Shown piece by piece: positions 11,263 to 24,360 of a stretch of DNA of 64,000 bases. The DNA lies in assembly GCF_022458985.1 (NCBI RefSeq), contig NC_061790.1:3431897-3495896 (forward strand), read 5' to 3'. The notes below the pieces were generated by a model, which ran no database searches, was not told where the DNA came from, and saw only the letters and a program-made list of their open reading frames with translations. The stretch's first letter is position 1. Each line of letters begins with the position of its first letter. This stretch comes from Mugil cephalus. Taxonomy: Eukaryota; Chordata; Actinopteri; Mugiliformes; Mugilidae. A program made the position numbers and the translations under genes.

Positions 11263-14200
11263 TGCATTTTTTAGAAACTATACAGAGGTTGTGTAATGCT
11301 GTATGACCTAATAGAACATTTGTCAAAAAAAAAACTAAATACTGTCTTTTTATTTTAGAAACAGTTAGCTTTATAGAAGGGATGTGTGAGGTGGTATAAT
11401 CTTATAGAATAAATGCTAAAAAAAATAAACTAAAATAGTTTTTTATTTTATTTAAATGGGTACATCTTTTTAGCATCTTTTAATTTTTGTACCATTTGCT
11501 AACATTTACACATCGTTAGCCTAGTAGCATGATTGCCTAAGTCATTTTTTGACTTATCGTTACAATGTCGTCCACCATTTGGTCAAATTTCTCACCAAGC
11601 ACCTGAAATACTACAGAGCTGTAAGTATTATTTTATATCTTGTTTTAGGAACATTTATTAGTTTGCTGGCTCCTTTGAAAAATATAGCTGTCAAGCTGCG
11701 CTAATGTTTTGACTTTCTTCACAAGCTAGCTGCTAACATTTTTGACGCTTACATTTTTGTATTTGTCATGTTCTATTTGCATTTTTTAGAAACTATACAG
11801 AGGTTGTGTAATGCTGTATGACCTAATAGAACATTTGTCAAAAAAAAACTAAATAATGTCTTTTTATTTTTGCACCGTTAGCTTTATAGAAGGGTTGTGT
11901 GATGTTGTATAATCTTATAGAACAAATGCTAAAAAAAATAAACTAAAATAGTTTTTTATTTTATTTAAATGGGTACATCTTTTTAGCATCTTTTAATTTT
12001 TGTACCATTTGCTAACATTTACACATCGTTAGCCTAGTAGCATGATTGCCTAAGTCATTTTTTGACTTATCGTTACAATGTCGTCCACCATTTGGTCAAA
12101 TTTCTCACCAAGCACCTGAAATACTACAGAGCTGTAAGTATTATTTTATATCATGTTTTAGGAACATTTATTAGTTTGCTGGCTACTTTTGAAAAATATA
12201 GCTGTCAAGCTAACGTTTTGACTTTCTTCACAAGCTAGCTGCTAACATTTTTGACGCTTACATTTTTGTATTTGTTATGCTGTATTTGCATATTTTAGAA
12301 ACTATACAGAGGTTGTGTAATGCTATATGACCTAATAGAACATTTGTCAAAAAAAAAATAAATGTCTTTTTATTTTTGCACCGTTAGCTTTATAGAAGGG
12401 TTGTGTAATGTTGTATAATCTTATACAACAAATGCTAAAAAATAAACTAAAATAGGTTTTTATTTCATTTAAATGGGTACATCTTTTTAACATCCTTTAA
12501 TTTTTGTACCATTTGCTAACATTTACACATCGTTAGCCTAGTAGCATGATTGCCTAAGTCATTTTTTGACTTATCGTTACAATGTCGTCCACCATTTGGT
12601 CAAATTTCTCACAAAGCACCTGAAATACTACAGAGCTGTAAGTATTATTTTATATCTTGTTTTAGGAACATTTGTTAGTTTGCTGGCTCCTTTGAAAAAT
12701 ATAGCTGTCAAGCTGCGCTAACGTTTTGACTTTCTAAACAAGCTAGCTGCTAACATTTTTGACGCTTACATTTTTGTATTTGTTATGCTGTATTTGCATA
12801 TTTTAGAAACTATACAGAGGTTGTGTAATGCTGTATGACCTAATAGAACATTTGTCAAAAAAAAACTAAATAATGTCTTTTTATTTTTGCACTGTTAGCT
12901 TTATAGAAGGGTTGTGTGATGTTGTATAATCTTATACAACTAATGCTAAAAAATTAACATAAATAGTTTATTTTATTTAAATTGGTACATCTTTTTAGCA
13001 TTTTAAGCATCTTTTAATTTTTGTACCATTTGCTAACATTTACACATCGTTAGCCGAGTAGCATGATTGCCTAAGTCATTTTTTGACTTATCATTACAAT
13101 GTCGTCCACCATTTGGTCAAATTTCTCACCAAGCACCTGAAATACTACAGAGCTGTAAGTATTATTTTATATCTTGTTTTAGGAACATTTATTAGTTTGC
13201 TGGCTCCTTTGAAAAATATAGCTGTCAAGCTGCGCTAACGTTTTGACTTTCTTCACAAGCTAGCTGCTAACATTTTTGACGCTTACATTTTTGTATTTGT
13301 TATGCTGTATTTGCATATTTTAGAAACTATACGAGGTTGTGTAATGCTGTATGACCTAATAGAACATTTGTCAAAAAAAGAAAAAAAACTAAATGTCTTT
13401 TCATTTTTGCACCGTTAGCTAACATTTACATATTGTGCTATTGGTGAGGCGACCTCTGAAGGTTCCATTTCCTTAGCAACTGCATTTTAATTTTGTCAAA
13501 TCTTTCACCAAGCTCTCTCTCTTCTTCAAAAGCTAGGTGCTAACATTTTTGTGCTAGCTTACATCTTTTGTTTTGCTTTTTTAGAGACTTCATAGAAGGG
13601 TTGTGTGATGTTGCATAATCTCATAGAAAAATTGCTAAAAAACAAATAAATAAAAGTACATATGTTTTATTTCATTTAAAAAGGGCAAACTTGGTTCTCA
13701 AAGGTCTTTTCATTTTTGCGCCATGAGCTAACATTTAAATATCGTTAACATGATTGCCTATGTATTTTTTAGACTTATTGTTACATTGTCAATAAAAATA
13801 CCAATGTGCTTGCTAAAAATTGAGCTCTATTTTTTGTTTTTTTGTTTTTTTAAACCCTTTTATTTTTGTACTGTTTTCTTAAAATTTATTTTTGGTTCTA
13901 TTGTTTACAGGACTGCGCAAGATTCCATTTTCTTTGGCCACTCTTGTTTGAAATACTGAAATACTACTGACAGATATGTAAGTATTGTTTTATATCTTGT
14001 TTTGGGAAAATGTATTAGTTCAATTGCTCCTTTGAAAAAAATAGCACTTAAGTCGCGGTAATGGGTTGAATTGCTTCAAAAGCTAGCTGCTAACAATTTT
14101 GGCGGTTGCTCACATTTTTCTATTTGCTATGTATTATTTGCTTTTTTTTTTTTTTTGAAACTATGCAGAGGTTGTGTGATGCTGTATGACTTAATAGAAC

Positions 14201-14759
14201 ATTTGTCACTAACCTAAAGTATTTGTATCATTTTATTTTAAAAGAGAAAACGTGGTTTTTAAATATGTTTATTTTTGCACCATTTACCGTTTAGCTAACA
14301 TTTACATATTGTGCTAATGGTGAGAGGACCGGTGAAGATTCCATTTCCTTTGCAACTGTATTTTAATGTTGTCAAATCTTTCACCAAGCTCCTGAAATAC
14401 TTAAGACAGATATGTAAGTATTATTTTATTTAAGTTGTCTTAAGAATATTGATTAGTTTACCGGATCTTTTCAAATTTATATTTTTGTTACTGCAAAAGT
14501 TAGCTGCTAACACTTTTTGTGCTAAGTTACATTTTTTTGGTTTGCTTTTTGTGAGACTTTATACAGAGGTTGTGTAATATTGTAAAATCACATAGAATAA
14601 TTGCTCAAAAGTTCATTTAAAAGGGGCACACATGGTTCATAAATCTCTCACTAAACTCCTGATAAAGTACAGACAGATTTGTAAGTATTTTATGTTTTGT
14701 TTTAGAGAAATGTATTAGTTCACTGGTTTCTTTGAAAATACTCACCTGCCGATGTTATA

Positions 14760-14834
14760 ATTTATCGTTAATTTGTCTGCTAATTCAATGTATAAATCAA
14801 TACAATCGAGGCAAAAGATGTTTCTTTTTTCTTT

Positions 14835-14865
<31 letters not shown>

Positions 14866-17800
14866 GCTAGCAAGCCTTAGCCTATGGTGATTCACATTTG
14901 AAGTGTATTGTAAACACACTGTCACCATGCACCATGAGTTTTTTTACCGGGTACCCTGAAAATCGTGTTTTGTGTTGTAACTTACTTTGACATCACATGC
15001 ATTTGTTTTGTGTGCCTTCCATAAAGATTGTCATAAAATTAGTCACAGTGTAGTCCTTAATGTGACTGTGGGTGTGTTGGAAGAGCTCTGGCCACCTGTT
15101 GACTCTTTTCAGCTCATTGCTGGCAGCTACTGTAGCTTACTGTGTTACTGCTGACTCAAACGGCTTAGCAGCACTGTAAACACACACAGACACACACACC
15201 CCTCTATCTAACCTGGTTGCTGTGACTCAAACAGGTCAGTGTACAAGTAAAATCTCCCAGAATTCACCGTGAGATAATTGTGATGGCACTGCATGGCTGC
15301 TAGAGATTAAGTAAGTGAAACTAAATGTTGGGAAATGTTTAGAGTTCCAGAGAGCTGTATACACCCATTTCAAGCATAGTTATAATTCCTAGTCGAAAAA
15401 AATCTCAAACAAATAGTGAATAAATGGAGGATCTCTCTGCCATAGGAATTTCTTCGAATTTTATCAGATTGTACGTTGGACTAAAGACGTGTCAGGCTTA
15501 CTAAGGTCTAGATAAAGATATTTTGTCTCCTGAATAATCTGTTGAGCTATGTGACATGAATGTTCTGGGTTTCCAGAGCGTCAATCCTGAGGAGGTCAAT
15601 GACCGTTAAACCCCTAAACATATAGTGTCAACCATTATCATCAGGCTTTCATCTTGGCAAATAAAAATCTGAAAGCATGCCACAGCAAATTAATATCAAA
15701 ATCAAAGTTAATCCAGTTTGATTGAAAATGTGTGTACTGCGACGTTTGTCTTTGCATAGACTCACTAGCGGTCATGCCGTCAAGTTAATGCTAACAAACA
15801 GGCCAAGAAGGTGAATTATATGATTTAAGTAACTGAATTTTCAATTATACGTAGAAACTCATTTGATACATCAAACTATTGTTAGTCTGTACTGGGTATG
15901 AATTGCGCAAAAAGAGAAACATGGAGATGTTTGCAGTTAAACACTTGTTTGTAGTTCAAACTAATTTTATTATAGTGGTGTTTTACGCCTTGCCATAGTC
16001 AAAACATTTTGAGTTATTTAAAGTTTTACAGATCCATAAATTTGGACTTCGGTCTTCCATGTACCACTAATGCCTTCTACTGGTAAACAGTACTGACACC
16101 TGTGGTGTATTATGGAGAAGGTTAAGGGAGGGCTTTGGATGGATTGGACTGCATATTGCAAAAACACATTTGACAATGTCTACTGAGTTGGTCAGTCCAT
16201 TTGACACTTATGCTTAGAGTAACATTGCTTAGAAACTAGTGGTCAGATTGGCATTGAATTTGGTACTATTTCAGGAACCTCTGAGGCCAGAAAAATATTT
16301 GAATTAGACACACGATAAAGTCATAGCTTTGTGGACATTATTCCTGTGAAAATATTAATAACCTGGATTTCATTCCTTCATCATTAATATGATGCCTTTG
16401 ACCAGCTCTAAATGGTCTGATCATCCCCCCATGCATGATCCCTTCATTCATGGCAGTCTCTGCACTGTGAATGACATTTCTGCAGTTGCTCTCACTGTGT
16501 ACCCATGACAGCTCAGTTCAGAGCAATCATTAGCTAGTGCTAGTGGTATTGAATCAGAATACAGAATACAACGTAATCGTAACATTCTCTTAATGAGTGC
16601 ATGGAGCTGGACTAAGTGCAGAAGAAACATTTGTGTTCTAGATGGTTGAGCGTCGTGGTGTTATCAGATTAGCAGCTTGATTCAAGAGGATGTTTCCATG
16701 GCTCCAGCTAGTATGAGTGATACATCTACTGTAGTGTTAGTGTTGAGACTGCTGACTGTACATTTGCAGTTAAAGATGCTACAATCAGCCTGAGGATATG
16801 GAAAACAGACTACCCCAAAATTAGACACCGTTATTCACAACAAATTGCCAGTCCACTTTTTCTACCTGATGTTTTCAATATAATCTGCTTCCACTTCCAA
16901 ATCCATAGACCATTGTCATACAAAATAGTTTGTTCGCTTCTGGCAGACTTCACTTTTATTCACTGAGTTGTCATAACTCCCATAATTCTTAAACTGTGTC
17001 TTTCTGACACAGCTATGAGTTTAGCCACCCACTTTCCTACTGTACACACAAATTAAAATGGAAGAATCATTGTAGCTTTACTACATAGACATTAAATTAT
17101 GCTTTTTATAGTTCAGAGTAATGCTTCAGTGTTCTGATCTTTCTTGACTAGGAGCCAAGTGGAAGTTGTCACTATTTGGACTACTTTGGACTTAGTATGC
17201 AATTCACCTTGCCAGGATTTCAGTGAGTTACTTTACCTGATTAGCTTCCTTAGGTTGAAAGTTGACACAACTAAAATATGCTTTCCACTATTGTGACATA
17301 TCAAAATATCCTCAAAGGGCATCATGAGTTTTGTTTCCTCAAGACAATGCAACATACTAACAAAATCACATCCGTGGCTTATATTGGCACAACAGACTCC
17401 AAATAAAACATTAATAAGACTTACAAAATATCTCAATATCTTGTGAAAATATTTGAAAAGTTTTAGTGGAGAAGTTAAGTACAACTCCCAAGGCAGGTAT
17501 GATGATTATGAAGTTCAGAACACTTTTAAATTTGAGTCAGTTTTGAATTGAAAACTTTAAAAAGTTTTGTGTTCACACCTGTTGTGATTTGTGACCTGGA
17601 AATCGGTATTGTAGTTTTAGACCAAAAGAAAACTCTGGAAAGGCAGTTCACCATGGGGAAATAAACAGAATAAGGACAAAATGCCAATGTTGGTGCGTCC
17701 TTAGTGTGTATTTGTGATCACACAATTTTCATAGTTTTCATTATTTAAAAAGAAAACTATTGAAATAGTGTCACAATAACATCAGCTGTTATGGCTAAAT

Positions 17801-19980
17801 GTAAAACAAGAAACTGTGGATGCTTGCTGATCTTATACAGTATTGTAGCTGTCACAGGAGTCTTAAAGCTGCATTACAAATAGCAGATACATGATAGCAG
17901 CCAGCCTATTTTTAGATACTTCCAATCATGAAGTTCTCTCTGCACACCAGACAGCACAACATCAGAATGTCTGTGTCCAAAACAAAACACACAGAGCCCT
18001 GGAAGAGCCTCATACACGTATTATTTTTTTTAAATTAGTCGTTGAAAAGTTTGATAACACTTTACCTTCAACTGCCTCTGTCATAGTTTCACAATAAATG
18101 TCTCGTCCAACAGCTAATCCTTTGTGCACATTATGTTGCCATGAAAATATTTATTAGTGGTATATCCTCAGCTCCTCAAACACGATTTAATCCTGGTGTT
18201 TAATTCCAATCCAGCAACAATGTGCAAGCCTGGTCCTGACGATATGTGTTCAGTCTGATAGTGTTGACCATGAGCAGACACACTACACGTTTTCAGGATT
18301 TAAAAGTGCCCCGTATTTTCTTATTCCAGAAGGAAAAACTCTTCATGGATCCTGATTATTTGGAATGTCCAGGGAGCTGAATTCGGATCCAGTGGACGAG
18401 GCAAGGGAGACAGACAGAGACCAAGTTGAGGTAGTCAATGCCTTTCCCGTTTGCCTGGTTGGGGCTAGGATTGTGGATAGAAGAACTTGCCCCCACCCCC
18501 TCCGCTGGCTCAGACAGAATTAGACCGACCACACTCACTGACGGACGATGGAAGCGAAAAAGAGATGAGCGACTGTGTGTGAGAGCTTCAAGGTAACTTT
18601 ATCTGCAGCCAATGTTACAGCTGTAGGCATGTGATCACAGTGTAGACAATCATTTAATAAAAATGTTTTATCTGAAACCATTTCTTTGTTTTTTCCAAAC
18701 ATGTTCAGTTGTCAAGTTTGAATCTAATTAGGCACGGTTGCATTCAAGCCATGTTTCTAAGCCCCTGAGTTATTCTTAGAGCGGCTCGCTGCTGCTGATA
18801 TTCTGCTTCGCCTTTTTAGGCCAGAGGCGTGACCTTAACACCCCCCTCCCCTCCCATTCCCCTCTCCCCACGCCAACTAATCCTCTCCTCCAGACCTCCA
18901 CTGCTCAGTGCAGAGCTGTCATCAAGTGGAAAGACAAAGAAAGAGCAAAGAGCCAAATGGCCTGATAGAGTTTAGATTAAACTCAATGGTATTTAGTTTC
19001 TGGTCATGTTTGTTTAAAGATGCAAATGTAATATCAATAATTTTGCATGAAAGTGGTGGTAGTAGCTTGACGAGGGTGAAGTACGTAAACCAGATTGTTA
19101 TGGGTTTTCATTGAACTGAACAGGCCCATTTAAAACCTGCCATCATATGCTTACACTTCAGTGTTTCTCATACAACAATAACACTCTGCCACAGGCTCAT
19201 AATGTATTGGAAATATTTTTGCATGTCTCAAATAACATTGTGCGTGCGTTATGTTTTTCCTATTGCTTTCTCTTTTCCAAAGCCACCTCCCCTCAAACCC
19301 CCACCACACACACCAGTCGCTCACCTCTGTGTCCTGAATTTAACCGGACGGAGAAAACAACACATTAACTCACGTAGCATGTGAAGCCATTCAGTTCAGT
19401 AATAAACACATTACCGCCAGAATTTAAAATCCGGTGTTTGTGCTTTGGAGACCATGGAGATTTAAAATGATGTTGAGAGTTGATCAAAACCCAGATGAAA
19501 CAACTCCAGACATAACATGAACTAGCTAAACTTTATAGGAGCTAAGTAGCAACTAAGCCTCAACTACAACAAAAAACGCCAGGGTCTCTCAAAATATTCT
19601 GAAAAACACTGGATTTCCTCTCCTCTATTTCTTCTTTCTCCAAGAACTATCTATCTGCACCAGACTCTTGACTTCCTCAGTGGCTAAAACGTCCCGCTAG
19701 TAGTTAGCTGCAGAGAGACCAAATCTGATGTTTTATCATTTATTTTGAGACCAGCAGGACAGATCAAATACAGTCACATTGATTAAGTAATTGAGTAATT
19801 GCCTTCTTAAAGCAATGTTTTGTTGTGCATAGTAACAGCCTTCCAGGGTTGAGATGTTATCATTTTATAGTGTTATGACCCTAGTGCTGCTATATTTGTT
19901 GTGTGTTTGCGTGTCTCTCTCTCCACTCCCCTCCACCAGATGATCACCCCTCCTATCAGCAGCTGGTTCCACTCAGGTAA
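14760..19980. other. non-repetitive stretch without recognised gene
   Basis: Sequence complexity returns to normal and no repeat family, RNA gene or conserved protein domain is recognised on either strand. Open frames are at most about 83 codons and look random. The start contains a T-run at about 14829-14862. It could be intron or intergenic DNA of the gene whose first exon lies near 1.5 kb. A single conserved short exon would be missed by eye. Confidence 0.45.
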
Positions 19981-20072
19981 TTAGCTGAACATGGTTAAAG
20001 TGGGGGAGAGGTGAGGCCCAGAGGAAGATATATGGTGGTACCGTGAGGCTTGCTTTGTTTGTGGCATTGTAT

Positions 20073-23000
20073 TTATTCCATCTGAGATTCCCTTGGTTCT
20101 TTCGAGAAGTAGCGATAGGCAATAAAGATCAAACACCCCATTGCAATGTTTTTCCCTAAAATAGAAAACAATAGAGACATCAATCATTTGATGCAATTTA
20201 CAATTCAACAGTATGAGAACAATATGATAACAACATCAGCGTATTCATTATTATCAAAATATCATCACACTTACAGGTAGGCCTCCAGGTAGGCCTCCAG
20301 GTAGGCCTCCAGGTAGGCCACCAGGAATGCCACCAAGAAGGCTGAAAGAAAGAAAAGAAACACGAAAAAATGAGTTGTAACCCGTTATAACAGTGAATCT
20401 GTAAAAAGTGCATCTTTCAGAAGAGAACCTCAGTGACAATAATGTAACACATGTCTACATTATTATTTTTTTTATGGAGGCAAAATGAAACATACTGTTT
20501 GAATGACTTGTTTAGCTACCTTCATGTTTCAGTCCCCCCTAGTAAAATTTATCATGATGTTTATGGCCAAGCATGCTCAGAAGAAATAGATCTATTCAGA
20601 CCAGAGATAAACAACCAAGTCAAGTGTTTACCACTGTTAATATTTTCCCGTTTAATAGATCATCAAAGGTTTAAACCGGTAGTTTTCAAACTTTTTTGCC
20701 CAAGGCACACCAAAGGCCAAGCCAAAATTTCAAGGCACTCCTGAATACATATCCAAGCAAAATATCTTTGTTAACACGTGTTATTTCTGTCACCACTCAC
20801 CACAAGGGCCAAAATTGAGTCCGGGGGGAAGGTCGTGGGTCAAAATGTTAATTTTGCCTTATTTACATTAAGTTAAATATGGGTGTGTATATATAAAATA
20901 TATACAATAAATATATTGTATATATTGCATGCATGTGCATGCATGTGCATGTGCAATAGGCAAAGTAACATGGGACAAAACATTAATAATACAGAGGTAA
21001 ATTATACAACACACACTGCAGTGGAATCAACCTCGGTAAAAAAAGATCATCGTTTTCCCAACTGTTTTTGAATTTTCTTTTGTCTGTGCCTCTGCCTAAC
21101 ATGCTCCATCATGTCCGCTCACTTGATTCTGTTCTTCTTCACCTCATAGGATTTGAGCTGGCAGGAGCTTAACAGCGCCTCCCGACCATCAATGTATCAC
21201 AGTGTTATTGTCTGGTCAGGAATGGAAGTGCACCAATAAATACTATTTAATGAGAGCAAGACCAGCGAGCGAGTGCGAATTTTGAGCGCTGATGGGGGGG
21301 GGGGAATGTGTGTGTGTATATACATACATACATATACACAGTGTATGGGCAGCTAGGATATAGGCCCTGTTGCATTTAATATTTATTCATGAATGTGTGC
21401 ATAGTTATATAATTAAGCAGTAATAGCACACAGCTGTCATTAAATCCCACAGCACATCTGACTCTTCTCATGACACACCAGTGTGCTGCAGCACACCATT
21501 TGGGAACCAGTGACTGAGGATGTTACAGAATTCCCCATTGTGGGATGAATAAAGGCATATCTTATTTCTTACATGAGGCATTTTTGATCAGATTATTCAT
21601 GAAGCACTAGTCCATGTCAACACAGTGATTTTGTCTAAATCTGACATCAGATCAGTAAATCTAGTTTACCTTTGGAAGAGACTTCGTGATTTCATCCAGT
21701 GCAATGTCATTGCACTTACAGTTGAGGAGTTTGTCCTCATAAAACAGAGTGTCCACAGTGAGGAGAACATTTGTGTTCTTAACATGTCGGCCGCTGTCAA
21801 CTACAACATGTTCAGGACTGAAGGTGTGATGCATCACCACCAGGATGATTGGTTTATTTCCTGGAAGCACAGAAACAAGATGAATTGTCATGACTCTACA
21901 TTTTGTGTTTATTATATATGAATCACTGCCTTGTGCACAACCTTGCGCAGACCAGCACAGCTATTTTGTAAATACATATTACTTCCCTATAATGTAAGGG
22001 GCAGTAGAAATCCAGACACTGATTAGGGTACTTCTTACCATAACCTTGATTGACTTGGTCCATGGCCTCACTGATGTCTGTTCCAACTCGTGAAGTGATG
22101 GGACAGAAAACCAGAAGGTAGTCACAAAGTTCAACAGCCATCACCTCGGTCTGTCCAAGAACTTTAAACTTCTGAACAATGAACTTATGAACTTCATTTG
22201 TTCTTCCAGTGCAGTAGACATGAAACTTCCTCAACACTAAAGATGAATGAAAAGGAATATTTGAGTCATCATTGTGCTGTGTAACTGGTAATAAAAAAAA
22301 TAAATAAATAAATAAACATTTAGCATGAGTAAAGGAGATGCTGTGAACTTGTTTCAAGTTATCAAAGATGGTCCATTTCTTGGATTTAAAAAAAAAAATG
22401 CTATGCCTTGTCAGATCAAATTCCAGGTGTTACCTCCCTTGCACAATATTGCCTTCGAACACTTGTAGGTTGCTGATTTTTTGCGGTGAAGAACAGCCAG
22501 ACTTTTGAGAAACGTTTGGCCTTAGGCATTTTGATGGTTCATTTCCATCCACGCAGGTGAAAAACTGACGTTGCATCAGGTGTAGAATCAGCATGTGGGA
22601 CTTTTTTTTGGTTGTTATTTGCACAAATTTTCAATAACGTTCTTGGAGGAACTAAGGGGCGGTAATTGAAAATTCAGTAGTACCGAAATGAAGCACCAAA
22701 ATCTATGTTTAAATCAGCACCTATGTCATTATGGTACAGAGTATTGCTACCCATCCCTACCACTCTACAAAGTCTGCAGTCAGTGTCCCATACTGATACC
22801 CAGAGAATTGTCAGAGGTGTAAACATTGAACAGGAAAGGAGATACGACAGTCGCCTGTGGTGGGGACAGTGTTCTCTGACAGGGACACCCCTAGCCGCAC
22901 AAACTGGAGCCAATCAGACAAGTAATCAAAAATCAGGGAGACAGCGGAGGAGCTGACACCCATACTGAGAAACTTTTCACTCATCAGAAAGGGGTGAATG

Positions 23001-23626
23001 GCGTTAAAAGTGCTGGAGAAATCAAAGAACATGTCCAAGAGAGTGGCCACCAGGGGTCTCGGCTGAGCCAGGATGATTCTGTCCAGGATGTTCCCAACGT
23101 GTGACGTCAGTGCAACTGGTCTGAAGTCGTTGAGGCCAGATGGGATGTCCTTTTTTCGGCACCAGTACTATGCAGGATGTTTTCCATAGCACTGTTATCC
23201 TTTGCTGCTTCAGACTCAAGTTAAACAGGTAGTGCAGGATACCAGTCAGCTGTGAAGCACAGGTCTTCAGGACCTGGGGGTTTACATCATCTTGACCTAC
23301 TGACTTGCCTTGCTTGGCTTTCTTTTGTTCAGATAATATATTATAAATGCAACATTTAGCTTTGTTTCTCTCTTTAACTGGTAAATGCTTCCCATCAGCC
23401 ATCAGCCCCATGGAGTTGAGAGCTCATCTCTACAGGCAACTCACTTTGCAAATAAATCATTGATGACATAAAGATTGACATAAGCAGCTTTAACAGATAG
23501 CTACTGTGATTACTATAGGTCATTCTCTTTAAACATTGATCGTTTCCATCTTGAAAAAAACAATACATGATGTTCATAAAAAACAGTAAACTTACTATTC
23601 TCACGTGAACTTTGTCCTTGGCCCAT
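20073..23626 (-). CDS. teleost multicopy membrane-anchored protein, copy A
   Basis: Five exons: 23626-23605 (ATG after acceptor CCTCAG at 23631-23636), 22236-22039, 21860-21670, 20341-20275 and 20155-20073. They join in phase to 561 nt, or 186 residues. The protein starts MGQGQSS, a possible N-myristoylation context. Exon 2 carries CDYLLVFCPITSRVGTDISE and exon 3 carries HHTFSPEHVV and VLLTVDTLFYEDKLLNC. The last exon has a short hydrophobic run (IAMGCLIFIAY) and a basic tail. Alternating hydrophobic strands and helices suggest an alpha/beta fold. It resembles small uncharacterised proteins amplified in many fish; no function is known to me. The linker exon is enlarged by a WRPT repeat. Introns host a LINE fragment and a hAT-like element. 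Exon joins are inferred and not supported by transcripts. Confidence 0.65.
20275..20341 (-). repeat. WRPT minisatellite inside linker exon of copy A
   Basis: A 12-bp unit (AGGCCTCCAGGT on the plus strand) is repeated about four times. Read in the phase set by the flanking exons it encodes PSWWHSWWPTWRPTWRPT and one further repeat. The exon is 67 nt against 28 nt in copies B, D and E, an in-frame gain of 13 codons. Phase 0 to phase 1 is kept. Confidence 0.7.
20676..21514. mobile_element. hAT-like non-autonomous element
   Basis: The left end reads CCGGTAGTTTTCAAACTTTT and the right end CACACCATTTGGGAACCAGTG. They are imperfect inverted copies and resemble the CAGTGGTTCTCAAA ends of hAT elements. 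The interior has no coding capacity and includes a TATA/TGCATG simple repeat (20883-20955) and a G-run followed by TG repeats near 21294-21340. It lies in the intron between exons 3 and 4 of copy A. No clear 8-bp target duplication was found. Confidence 0.5.
22690..23400 (-). mobile_element. decayed non-LTR reverse transcriptase fragment
   Basis: Minus-strand frames contain GKSVGQDDVNPQVLKTCASQ, then WKTSCIVLVPKKGHP, then FFDFSSTFNAIHPFLMSEK and DYLSDWLQFVRL. These resemble successive reverse-transcriptase motifs of fish LINEs. A stretch between WKTS..PKKG and FFDFSS is deleted, and frameshifts and stops interrupt the rest. It sits in the first intron of copy A. The clade was not determined and the ends are approximate. 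Confidence 0.65.
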
Positions 23627-23899
23627 GGCTCTGAGGAAGGATTAAGAAACAGAAACAGAATTGAACAAGTCAAGCAGGAGTTTTAGCGTCACAAACCCTC
23701 TTGTTGCAGCTGCCTTGTCTAAAAATGCCTGGACTGGAAAACAAACAAATACAGCAGAGATGTATAACCTGAATATGCCCATAAGTATGGTAAAGGTTCA
23801 GCAGTTGACAGCCGCACAGGGATTATTTCAAATATTTTTTGAAGTGTCTCTGATAAACGCTTCTTGCTCAGAGTAAGAACTGCAGCTCCTCCCTGCCAG

Positions 23900-23964
23900 T
23901 GAAATGCTTTCACTTTTGTTTTTGAGCAGTGACGTCATTTACAGCCAACCCCTGTAGGGGAAGT
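23900..23964 (-). promoter_or_regulatory. upstream block of copy A: IRF-like and CRE sites
   Basis: On the minus strand CAAAAGTGAAAGC (23906-23918) fits the IRF/ISRE half-site spacing AANNGAAA. TGACGTCA at 23930-23937 is a perfect CRE. ACTTCCCCTACAGGGG (23949-23964) contains an ETS-type TTCC core. The block is conserved at the equivalent place in copies B, D and E; the perfect CRE occurs only here. Confidence 0.5.
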
Positions 23965-24149
23965 TAGAAATCTGCAGTGAGCCAGAACAAAAAACTCCCC
24001 AGCGGAAGCACATTGATTCTGAACTAACAAAAACCATAATGTTATTGTATATGAAAGTTGACGTGACATGAAAGGTATTTTATTAGAGGTGAATACAGTC
24101 GTTCTGCCTGTGCCACCCTGTGTAAAATACTCTTGTCAGTGTAATTATT

Positions 24150-24360
24150 AATTTTGTTTATTATTATTATTTAACCATGTTAGTCCCATTGAGATCAATG
24201 ATCTCTTTTACAAGGGAGACCTGGCCAAGACAGTCACACAAATTTACAATGTTACAGTAAATAGACAGGTCATAAAAGCTAAAACATAAACATGTAAAAC
24301 TAAAGATATAACCAGTTAAATCCTAGAACCATCGACACGTGCCAACCCATTCATAATTTT
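24150..24360. repeat. LINE 3'-end-like interspersed repeat
   Basis: CCATTGAGATCAATGATCTC followed by TTTTACAAGGGAGACCTGGC is a motif I recognise from 3' ends of fish LINE/SINE copies. No coding part is present. Limits are approximate. Confidence 0.4.

Larger units (their letters stand above)
1900..14720. repeat. tandem array of ~500-bp units
   Basis: About 20 full units can be anchored on GTCGTCCACC or its variant GTCGGTCACC, for example at 3371, 3874, 4382, 6187, 6707, 7213, 7716, 8222, 10050, 10551, 11052, 11567, 12080, 12584 and 13101. Spacing is usually 500-520 bp and about 785 bp where an extra divergent partial unit is inserted. Each unit holds an exon-like block (CACCTGAAATACTACAGAG, then GTAAGTATT), a GCTAGCTGCTAACATTTTTG block, and two related blocks around GGTTGTGTAATGCTGTATGA and GGTTGTGTGATGTTGTATAA. 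Units are homogeneous in the centre and divergent at both edges (about 1.95, 2.5, 13.5, 13.9, 14.4 and 14.65 kb), as expected from unequal exchange. Open frames inside it run through the repeat and are not genes. Confidence 0.95.

Noticed and set aside
1900-14720. CRISPR-like or microRNA-cluster interpretation of the array
   Set aside because: Units are too long for CRISPR and the genome is eukaryotic. The only clear hairpin (AAGTCATTTTTTGACTT) has a six-base stem, too short for a microRNA precursor.
18356-18538. 60-codon minus frame with SEPAEGVGASSS
   Set aside because: No splice context, conserved domain or neighbouring exon. Length is within chance expectation.
21625-21921. 98-codon plus-strand frame
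   Set aside because: Antisense of exon 3 of copy A. The minus strand has matching exons in four copies with consistent splice phases.
22705-22956. 83-codon plus-strand frame
   Set aside because: Antisense shadow of the LINE fragment on the minus strand.
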